From: Alphaproteobacteria bacterium
Lineage (GTDB): Bacteria > Pseudomonadota > Alphaproteobacteria > Caulobacterales > Parvularculaceae
DNA: 9,752 bases
Reading direction: 5' to 3'
Assembly: GCA_030428745.1 (NCBI GenBank)
Contig: JAUIEG010000059.1
Location: forward strand, 1-9,752
Position numbers and translations under genes: made by a program
The notes under the pieces: generated by a model
What the model saw: the letters and a program-made list of their open reading frames with translations, nothing else
Told to the model about the DNA's origin: nothing
Databases searched by the model: none
In this document: in pieces, positions 1 through 5,194 of the stretch
Position numbering within the stretch: position 1 is the first letter of the stretch
How the letters are laid out: each line of letters starts with the position of its first letter

Positions 1-243
1 CGCGCAGTGCGGGCAGGTCACCGAGGCGTATTCGACCACCGTCAGCGGCGCATCAGCGTCGCCCATGGCCATATCGCCTAGCGCGCCTTCGCCCGCTTTT
101 TCAACCGACGCCGGGTCCGTTCCGGACGCCGTCTCTGCTTCCGAGGAATTGGCCCCGCCGCAGGCGGCGATCAATAGCGCCAGCCCACCCGCGACAACGG
201 CGGAAAATGCCGGACGACGAAAAGAAGCGAAGGTGAGAGACAT
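1..243 (-). CDS. DsbA-family thiol:disulfide oxidoreductase lipoprotein, N-terminal part
   Basis: This gene runs leftwards off the window; only the first 81 codons are visible. The ATG at 243 is preceded by AAAGGCGG with a 7-base spacer, which supports this start. The protein opens with a hydrophobic signal segment ending in a lipobox (I-A-A-C, Cys28), followed by a Ser/Glu/Ala-rich linker. From about residue 64 a thioredoxin-like fold begins (APLTVVEYASVTCPHC), with a CPHC redox motif at residues 77-80. CPHC is the classical DsbA active site, so the protein should be a membrane-anchored periplasmic dithiol oxidase or a related thioredoxin-like protein. A DUF721 gene lies upstream on the same strand, 128 bases away, an arrangement common in Alphaproteobacteria. 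The cis-Pro loop and the rest of the fold lie outside the window, so oxidase and isomerase roles cannot be separated. Confidence 0.85.
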   Translation of the reverse strand, partial: MSLTFASFRRPAFSAVVAGGLALLIAACGGANSSEAETASGTDPASVEKAGEGALGDMAMGDADAPLTVVEYASVTCPHCA

Positions 244-259
244 TGCGGAACCGCCTTTC

Positions 260-291
260 AAAACCGGCCGCGCTCCGGGGCGCGGCCTTTT
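260..291. terminator. GC-rich hairpin with T runs on both sides, between DUF721 and the DsbA-like gene
   Basis: A perfect 8-bp inverted repeat, GGCCGCGC (266-273) and GCGCGGCC (280-287), encloses a 6-base loop. On the plus strand it is followed at once by TTTT. On the minus strand, the direction of the flanking genes, it is followed by GGTTTTG. It therefore has the shape of an intrinsic terminator, possibly bidirectional, ending the DUF721 transcript or attenuating the DsbA-like gene, whose start is only 23 bases further on. The minus-strand T run is short, so termination there may be weak. Confidence 0.45.
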
Positions 292-371
292 AAATCAAAT
301 TGAGCTGCAAAATCGCCGATGGCGGCGTCAGGCGCAAGCCCAAAAGGCCAGCCCAGATGGTCAAAATCGCT

Positions 372-830
372 TTATTTTCCGCCGTTTCGGCGGCGAATGG
401 CGGTCCTGAAGGATGCGAGCGCGGCGCCCAGCTCACCGTCTTCAGCGCCTCCCTCCGGCGCCGGACCTTTGGACGCCTTAACCGCCTTGCCGGTCTGGAT
501 CACCGCAATGCGCGACACAGAGCCCGGGCCGAGATAGGTGTTGAGCCGGGCGATCAGCCCGTCCCGCTCCATATCGACAGCCGCCGCCGCGGCGCCGTTG
601 GGCACGTAAAGCTCCAGCGTGCGCCCCCCGCCCCCAGGGCCCCGGCCGGTTAAACGGCCCGGCCTGCAGAGGGCGGCGAGTTTTTCCCCAGCGAGCTGTG
701 GCCAGCGTTCGGCCAGCGCCGGGTCCATGAATTTCGTCCGTTCCGCAAGCTTGCGGAACACGCCTGCGGAAGCGCGCGCGATAGCCGGCGCAGCTGAGCG
801 GATGGGACGGGTTCGCTGATATGTGGTCAC
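372..830 (-). CDS. DUF721 (DciA-like) domain protein
   Basis: This 152-residue protein resembles the DUF721 family, whose best-studied member DciA loads or assists the replicative helicase DnaB. Most alphaproteobacterial DUF721 proteins lack direct study, so that role is only an inference here. The conserved core is visible: an N-terminal helix with a W-P-x-L-A-G motif around Trp43 to Gly48, then a strand-rich part with T-L-E-L-Y-V at 71-76, and the segment LIARLNTYLGPGSVSRIAVI at about 92-111. The C-terminal 40 residues are Gly/Ala/Glu-rich and then basic, probably disordered. The start is GTG at 830; the first in-frame ATG would remove 34 residues of the conserved N-terminus. It is divergent from mutY (73 bases between starts) and is followed on the same strand by the DsbA-like lipoprotein. 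Confidence 0.75.
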   Translation of the reverse strand: MTTYQRTRPIRSAAPAIARASAGVFRKLAERTKFMDPALAERWPQLAGEKLAALCRPGRLTGRGPGGGGRTLELYVPNGAAAAAVDMERDGLIARLNTYLGPGSVSRIAVIQTGKAVKASKGPAPEGGAEDGELGAALASFRTAIRRRNGGK

Positions 831-903
831 TTTGGTCTTTGCCCGATGCGTTCCGGCATTCTAACACTGGGGCGCCGCAAGACAAACGCCGCCCGGATCA
901 AAT
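831..903. promoter_or_regulatory. Short divergent spacer between DUF721 and mutY
   Basis: These 73 bases separate two divergently read genes, so both promoters should lie here or inside the gene starts. I found no convincing -35/-10 pair: a TTGGTC at 832-837 and TCTAAC at 860-865 are 22 bases apart, too far for a standard sigma-70 promoter. No good Shine-Dalgarno sequence precedes mutY. Confidence 0.3.
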
Positions 904-1980
904 GTGACTACGAACCGAAGAAAGAACTCCCCAATCGCTGAAGCCCTGCTCGCCTGGTATGACGCCCACGCGCGCGAGTTGCCCTGGCGTGTGGGGCCAA
1001 AAGCAAAGAAGGCTGGGGCGCGGAAAAAAAGCACGGCTCCCGATCCTTACGCCGTATGGCTGTCGGAAATCATGCTGCAACAGACTACCGTTGCGACGGT
1101 CGCTCCCCGCTATGCTGAATTTCTGGCGCGCTGGCCAGACGTGAAAACCATGGCCGCTGCGCCACAGGAAGACATCCTCGGCCAATGGGCGGGCCTGGGT
1201 TACTACGCCCGGGCGCGCAATCTTCACAAATGCGCAATTGCGGTCGCAGAGGAACATGACGGCGTTTTTCCGGATACGGAAGAAGGGTTGCGCGCCTTGC
1301 CAGGCATTGGCGACTACACCGCCGCCGCCATCGCTGCTATCGCCTTCGACCGCCGCGCCATCGTTATTGACGGCAATATCGAGCGCGTCGTCTCGCGCCT
1401 TTATGAAATCGACACGCCCCTGCCCGCCGCCAAAGCGGAGATCAGAGAGCGTCTTGAAAAAATCTGGCCGGAGAAACGCTCCGGCGATTTTGCGCAGAGC
1501 CTGATGGATCTCGGCGCCGGCATCTGCCGCCCGAAAGCGCCGTCTTGCTTGCTGTGCCCTGTTTCAAAAAACTGCGCAGCGCAAAAGGCAGGAACGCAGG
1601 AAAACTTTCCGGTGAAGGCGGCCAAGAAAGCGAAGCCTAACCGCGTCGGCGCAGTCTTTGCGCTCATGAATACGAAAGGCGAAATGCTGTTCGAGCGGCG
1701 CCCGGAAAAGGGACTGCTCGGCGGCATGCTGGGCCTGCCCGGCACGGAGTGGAAAGAAAAGCTCAACGGCGACGCGCTTAAAAGCGCGCCCACAAAGGCC
1801 AAATGGCAAAAGGCCGGCGAGGCGACGCACACATTCACCCATTTCCACCTGACGCTTGATGTTTATGCGGGGACGGCGCCGAAAGGCTTTCGCAAATCCG
1901 CAGACCAGCAATGGATCAAACCGAACGAGGCGCGCGTGCCGACCGTGATGAAGAAGGCTATTTCACTGGCGACGGTCTAA
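904..1980 (+). CDS. mutY: A/G-specific adenine DNA glycosylase MutY
   Basis: MutY removes adenine mispaired with 8-oxoguanine in base-excision repair. All family hallmarks are visible in 358 residues. The catalytic Glu is E55 in WLSEIMLQQT, the helix-hairpin-helix is LPGIGDYTAAAI (132-143), and the catalytic Asp is D156 in IDGNIERV. The [4Fe-4S] ligands C208, C215, C218 and C224 have the canonical C-x6-C-x2-C-x5-C spacing. From about residue 247 a C-terminal NUDIX-like 8-oxoG recognition domain follows, with RVGAVFALMNTKGEMLFERR and THTFTHFHL (308-316). The start is GTG at 904: an ATG two bases upstream runs straight into TGA, and later starts would cut the conserved N-terminus. The Shine-Dalgarno sequence is poor. 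A Lys/Ala-rich insert (about residues 33-45) sits between PWR and DPYAVWLSE, where E. coli MutY has a much shorter link. The gene is divergent from DUF721. Confidence 0.97.
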   Translation: MTTNRRKNSPIAEALLAWYDAHARELPWRVGPKAKKAGARKKSTAPDPYAVWLSEIMLQQTTVATVAPRYAEFLARWPDVKTMAAAPQEDILGQWAGLGYYARARNLHKCAIAVAEEHDGVFPDTEEGLRALPGIGDYTAAAIAAIAFDRRAIVIDGNIERVVSRLYEIDTPLPAAKAEIRERLEKIWPEKRSGDFAQSLMDLGAGICRPKAPSCLLCPVSKNCAAQKAGTQENFPVKAAKKAKPNRVGAVFALMNTKGEMLFERRPEKGLLGGMLGLPGTEWKEKLNGDALKSAPTKAKWQKAGEATHTFTHFHLTLDVYAGTAPKGFRKSADQQWIKPNEARVPTVMKKAISLATV

Positions 1981-2007
1981 AACTCAAAACTTCTTCGAGG
2001 AGGCATT

Positions 2008-3057
2008 ATGGCTGATGAGAGAATTTATACAAGATTCGAGAACTTTGCGATCAGACTGTTTGCTAAGTTCGGCCTTCCATTGACGCCTCCCACCCGCAGG
2101 CTGGACGTGGGTTACGACTTTGAGATTAACGCGGAGGGACACATAACTGCTGTTGTTGAAATAAAATTATACAGGACAATTTTAGTTTCAAATTCGGTGT
2201 TGCTTAAGACAGTGGCGGCCCTGGATTTTGCACGTCGATCCGCAAATGCCGAATATTGCATTTTAGTCTTGGGTAACAAGACCAATTTATCTGCGCGAGA
2301 CGCCATCAAGACAGGGTTCCCAAACGTAGTTCTTTACGATGTCGACACAGTCGCTTTCTTGGCCACTCAATACATAAACTTGATGGAGGAGCTGGATAGC
2401 ATCTTACAAGACACGTTTGTGCTTTCGAGTCTTCCAAAACTGACGCCAGAAGAAGTCGACATTCAAAAAGACATATCGACAGCGAGGAACAACCCATCAA
2501 AAGCAAATACATATCACCAAGAAGAGCGTGGAAAAAAACTGTGCGAGGAAATTAAAGGCATTCCAACAGGCAGGAAGTCCGCAAAAAAATTTGAAGATGC
2601 AGTGGTAAATGCTCTCGAGTATTTATTCAAGAAAGACCTTAGGGGATGGTCCACCCAACACAAAACAGATAGTGGTATTTCTTATTATGATGCAATTGCC
2701 CGTGTGGCCTCTAACCACGATTTTTGGAACCTACTCGCAACTCAGTTCAACTCGCGTTATGTTATTTTCGAATTCAAAAATTACAAACTCAAAATCAAAC
2801 AAGGTCAGATATACACGACCGAAAAATATTTATACAAGCCGGCATTGCGCGCGACAGCAATTATTATATCAAGGACTGGCCCTGACAAGAATGCATTAGC
2901 CGCTTGTCGCGGAGCAATACGCGAACACGGCAAGCTAATCATCAATCTGACGGTGGATGACCTATGCAACATGTTACATGCGAAGGACCGAAACGAAGAG
3001 TATAATGATCAGTTAATTGATATAGTCGATAACCTACTCATGAGTTTAGAAAGATAA
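2008..3057 (+). CDS. Putative tandem PD-(D/E)XK nuclease (Mrr-like N-terminal plus second nuclease domain), likely acquired
   Basis: This 349-residue protein has no name I recognise, but two nuclease-like halves are visible. Residues 1-120 look like an Mrr-type restriction endonuclease fold: helix with Glu11, G-Y-D (Asp37), then V-V-E-I-K-L-Y (Glu51, Lys53), and a strand-helix-strand ending V-V-L-Y-D-V-D. Residues 130-190 form a charged linker. Residues 190-349 look like a second PD-(D/E)XK core: F-E (Glu196), Y-Y-D-A-I (Asp228), F-E-F-K (Glu255, Lys257), and helix G-Q-I-Y-T-T-E-K. No methylase, ATPase or membrane segment is seen. The start is well set by GAGGAGG at 1997-2003. Base composition is about 30-45% GC in sampled lines against about 60% around it, with many ATA, TTA and AGA codons, which suggests horizontal transfer. 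It starts 27 bases after mutY and ends 13 bases before the DUF924 gene. A phage- or plasmid-directed nuclease is an inference. Confidence 0.7.
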   Translation: MADERIYTRFENFAIRLFAKFGLPLTPPTRRLDVGYDFEINAEGHITAVVEIKLYRTILVSNSVLLKTVAALDFARRSANAEYCILVLGNKTNLSARDAIKTGFPNVVLYDVDTVAFLATQYINLMEELDSILQDTFVLSSLPKLTPEEVDIQKDISTARNNPSKANTYHQEERGKKLCEEIKGIPTGRKSAKKFEDAVVNALEYLFKKDLRGWSTQHKTDSGISYYDAIARVASNHDFWNLLATQFNSRYVIFEFKNYKLKIKQGQIYTTEKYLYKPALRATAIIISRTGPDKNALAACRGAIREHGKLIINLTVDDLCNMLHAKDRNEEYNDQLIDIVDNLLMSLER

Positions 3058-3070
3058 GCTGAATTTTATT

Positions 3071-3640
3071 ATGTCGATCAAGACACGCCCCACAAACGCA
3101 AATGGCGACGCCGTCTTACATTTCTGGTTTGAGGAGTCGAAACCCTATCAATGGTTCCGGCGCGATGACGCTTTCGACAAAGCCATCAAGACGCGCTTCG
3201 GCGCGCTGCATGACGCGGCGAAGGCTGGTCGCCTCGACGTGTGGCGCGCGCATCCGGTTTATTCGCTATCGCTGATCCTCATTCTCGACCAGTTTTCGCG
3301 CAATCTCTATCGTGATACGCCAGAAGCCTTTGCGCAGGACGCACAAGCCCTTGATGTCGCGCGCGAGGCGCTGGCGCGGCGGTTCGACCAACTGGTGAAT
3401 GATCAACGCCGGGCGTTTTTTTACATGCCGTTCATGCATGCGGAAGATTTAGGCGTTCAGGAAGAATGCGTCGCGCTGTTCAAGGCGCAATTGCCGACAA
3501 CAATGAACCTGTCCTTCGCTATCCTGCATCGCGACATCGTCAAACGCTTCGGGCGCTTTCCGCACCGGAACAAGGTTTTTGGGCGCAAATCGAGCCAGCA
3601 AGAAATCGCGTTTTTGAAGGCGGGCGGATTTAATCCCTGA
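3071..3640 (+). CDS. DUF924 family protein
   Basis: A 189-residue protein with the signature blocks of the DUF924 family, which has an all-helical, TPR-like fold and no established reaction. The blocks are V-L-H-F-W-F (15-20), a W-F at 28-29, I-L-D-Q-F-S-R-N-L-Y-R (71-81), F-Y-M-P-F-M-H-A-E-D-L (117-127) and F-G-R-F-P-H-R-N (160-167), followed by the usual S-x-x-E-I-x-F-L ending. Length and order match complete members. The ATG at 3071 has only a weak, AT-rich leader with no clear Shine-Dalgarno sequence, lying in the 13-base gap after the nuclease gene. It may therefore be co-transcribed with that gene or have lost its original upstream signals when the AT-rich gene arrived. Composition returns to the GC-rich host type within this gene. 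It ends convergently, 10 bases from the SDR gene. Confidence 0.9.
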   Translation: MSIKTRPTNANGDAVLHFWFEESKPYQWFRRDDAFDKAIKTRFGALHDAAKAGRLDVWRAHPVYSLSLILILDQFSRNLYRDTPEAFAQDAQALDVAREALARRFDQLVNDQRRAFFYMPFMHAEDLGVQEECVALFKAQLPTTMNLSFAILHRDIVKRFGRFPHRNKVFGRKSSQQEIAFLKAGGFNP

Positions 3641-3650
3641 TTTTCAGGTC

Positions 3651-4439
3651 TTATCCCCAAGCCTGGCTGATCTGGGAATAGGCGACGCCGCCATCGACGG
3701 CGAGCGTGTCGCCCACCACATAGTCACCGGCGCGCGAGGCAAGAAACACCGCCGCGCCCGCCATGTCGCTGTCACGGCCGATACGTTTCGCGGGGATCAT
3801 TTTCGCGACCGCGTCGCCATGATCTTTCGCAGCGCGGTTCATCTCCGACGGGAAGGCGCCAGGCGCAATGCCGGACACGCAGATATTGTCTTCGATAAGC
3901 CGCGCCGCCATACGCCGGGTCAGATGAATGACCGCGGCCTTCGACGCTTGATAGGCGTAGGTCTCCCACGGATTGATTTTAATCCCGTCGATTGACGCGA
4001 TGTTGATCACCTTGCCCGCAGGGTCCTTACTCGCGGCTTTTTTCAGCATCGGATGCAGTTTCTGCGTCAGGAAGAACAGCGACTTCACATTAAGGTCCAT
4101 GGTCTTGTCCCAGCCGCTTTCGGGATATTCCGTAAAATCGGCGCCCCATGCGGCGCCGGCGTTATTGACCAGAATATCGAGCTGGCTTTCATGGGTCGCA
4201 AGCTCCGCCGCCAACGCTTCGCAGCCAGCTACAGTCGCGAGATCATGAGGCAACGAAACGCATGTCCCGTATTGTGAAAGCTCTTCCGCTGCCTGATCGC
4301 AGGCCGGCGCTTTGCGCGCGGTGATGTAGACCTTGGCGCCCTGCTCCAGAAAACCTTGCGCAATCATCTTGCCGATGCCGCGCGAGCCGCCGGTGACAAG
4401 CGCCGTGCGGCCTTCGAGCGAAAACAGGTCTTTCATCAT
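3651..4439 (-). CDS. Short-chain dehydrogenase/reductase, RhlG-like (beta-ketoacyl reductase type)
   Basis: A 262-residue classical SDR oxidoreductase. Visible motifs are the cofactor-binding T-G-G-S-R-G-I-G (16-23), N-N-A-G (92-95), catalytic Ser149 in N-I-A-S, and Y-A-Y-Q-A-S-K with catalytic Tyr163 and Lys167. The following I-A-P-G-A-F-P-S-E-M and the G-x-T-L-A-V-D-G-G end are also typical. The Arg in the glycine motif and Arg42 after the second strand favour NADPH. The IAPGAFPSEM segment resembles RhlG-type NADPH-dependent 3-oxoacyl reductases and related enzymes, so reduction of a beta-ketoacyl or similar carbonyl is plausible, but the substrate cannot be fixed. Two adjacent ATGs follow GGAAGGAAACTCTT; I chose the first. 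It is the last gene of a leftward set, 29 bases after the DUF7336-like gene, and converges on DUF924. Confidence 0.9.
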   Translation of the reverse strand: MMKDLFSLEGRTALVTGGSRGIGKMIAQGFLEQGAKVYITARKAPACDQAAEELSQYGTCVSLPHDLATVAGCEALAAELATHESQLDILVNNAGAAWGADFTEYPESGWDKTMDLNVKSLFFLTQKLHPMLKKAASKDPAGKVINIASIDGIKINPWETYAYQASKAAVIHLTRRMAARLIEDNICVSGIAPGAFPSEMNRAAKDHGDAVAKMIPAKRIGRDSDMAGAAVFLASRAGDYVVGDTLAVDGGVAYSQISQAWG

Positions 4440-4468
4440 AAGAGTTTCCTTCCTAATTTTTCTGGCGC

Positions 4469-4714
4469 TCAGACCGTAACAAAGCCTTCAGTCCAATGGT
4501 CTTTTCCAATTTCATATTCCTCGACGAAAAAACCTTCGTCTAGATCATCTTCATGCGATACAATTTCTGGATATGCAGAAAAGCCAGGCTGAGATTTTAG
4601 CCTTGCGACAGCGGAAAGAGCGTCAGTCCGGTTCGCATAAACGCCGATCATTTTCACGTCGTCAGCGTCATCTGAAATTTTTCTAGAATGCTGAACCACG
4701 AAAACTGTCGGCAT
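4469..4714 (-). CDS. Small DUF7336-like protein
   Basis: An 81-residue acidic soluble protein, with no signal peptide or membrane segment. It reads as a known small family pattern: an initial strand V-F-V-V-Q-H, then K-M-I-G-V-Y-A-N-R-T-D-A, a helix with A-V-A-R-L-K-S-Q-P-G-F, and the ending E-E-Y-E-I-G-K-D-H-W-T-E-G-F. I associate this with DUF7336, from memory and without a search; its function is unknown. The ATG at 4714 gives the usual family N-terminus, but the nearest good Shine-Dalgarno sequence is 22 bases upstream. An in-frame CTG at 4729 has ideal spacing (see the separate entry). It lies 26 bases after the NTF2-like lipoprotein stop and 29 bases before the SDR gene, so it probably shares their transcript. 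Confidence 0.75.
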   Translation of the reverse strand: MPTVFVVQHSRKISDDADDVKMIGVYANRTDALSAVARLKSQPGFSAYPEIVSHEDDLDEGFFVEEYEIGKDHWTEGFVTV

Positions 4715-4723
4715 GGGGTCATA

Positions 4724-4743
4724 CGCCAGTCAGGCGCCTCCTA
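4724..4743 (-). promoter_or_regulatory. Displaced Shine-Dalgarno with spacer hairpin before the DUF7336-like gene
   Basis: On the minus strand the stop codon of the lipoprotein gene merges with a strong Shine-Dalgarno (TAGGAGG, 4743-4737). The next bases, CGCC-TGACT-GGCG (4736-4724), can form a 4-bp GC hairpin, and the ATG follows after nine more bases. Folding would bring the SD within normal distance of the ATG at 4714. Alternatively, the in-frame CTG at 4727-4729, 7 bases from the SD, is the true start and adds five residues. Confidence 0.4.
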
Positions 4744-5187
4744 TTGCGGAGGGTAATACCAGAACCGTTTCACCTTGCCGTCAATGATTTCATACACAAC
4801 GACGGAAGCCTGGCTCTTACGCTCGCCCGCCTCCTCCCAAACCGGGCGTTCGACGGCGGTGACGAAATTGCCATTGACGGCGATGTTCTCAAGGCTCGAT
4901 GAAACGGACGGATAGGTTTCGAAATAGGCGACGAGTTCATCATGAAGCTGCGTGGCGCTCGTTGTCACCGGGCTCGCCTGCTGACCGGAAAGCTCGATCC
5001 AGGTGACGTCCTGATGCCAGTAATCACGCATCCTGTCAGCGTCATGGTCATTGAACGCCTCCATCAGCCCGTTGACGACATTCACATTGTCGCCGGCGGC
5101 GGGCGGCGGCGCCGTTCTTTCCGCATCGGGAGAGCAGGCCGCGAGAAAAAAAACTGACAAAACCAGGGTTGCGATACGCCGCATCAT
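4741..5187 (-). CDS. NTF2-like (SnoaL/DUF4440-type) lipoprotein
   Basis: A 148-residue predicted lipoprotein. Residues 1-18 form a lipoprotein signal peptide (M-M-R-R, hydrophobic core, lipobox L-A-A-C with Cys18), followed by a Pro/Ala linker. From about residue 36 the sequence fits the NTF2-like fold of SnoaL/DUF4440-type proteins: V-V-N-G-L-M-E-A-F-N-D-H-D-A-D-R-M-R-D-Y-W-H, then D-V-T-W-I-E-L, and late strands S-V-V-V-Y-E-I-I-D-G-K-V-K-R-F-W-Y-Y. Such domains bind small molecules or act as enzymes, so the ligand is unknown. The start at 5187 is set by AAAGGA just upstream and the signal peptide; the open frame extends to 5421, but that part is Arg-rich and lies inside metG. Its SD overlaps the metG stop codon and the two genes are 7 bases apart, so translation is probably coupled. 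Confidence 0.85.
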   Translation of the reverse strand: MMRRIATLVLSVFFLAACSPDAERTAPPPAAGDNVNVVNGLMEAFNDHDADRMRDYWHQDVTWIELSGQQASPVTTSATQLHDELVAYFETYPSVSSSLENIAVNGNFVTAVERPVWEEAGERKSQASVVVYEIIDGKVKRFWYYPPQ

Positions 5188-5194
5188 TCTTCCT

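Noticed and set aside
1401..1911. Two minus-strand ORFs opposite mutY
   Set aside because: They are frame shadows of a clear mutY gene in GC-rich DNA; the translations show no domain.
1981..3070. Insertion sequence or integron ends around the nuclease gene
   Set aside because: No terminal inverted repeats, target duplications, att-like repeats or recombinase gene were seen at either border.
3636..3648. Possible bidirectional terminator CCTGA-TTT-TCAGG between DUF924 and the SDR gene
   Set aside because: The stem is only 5 bp with no T tract on either side. It sits where a terminator would be useful, but the sequence does not support one.
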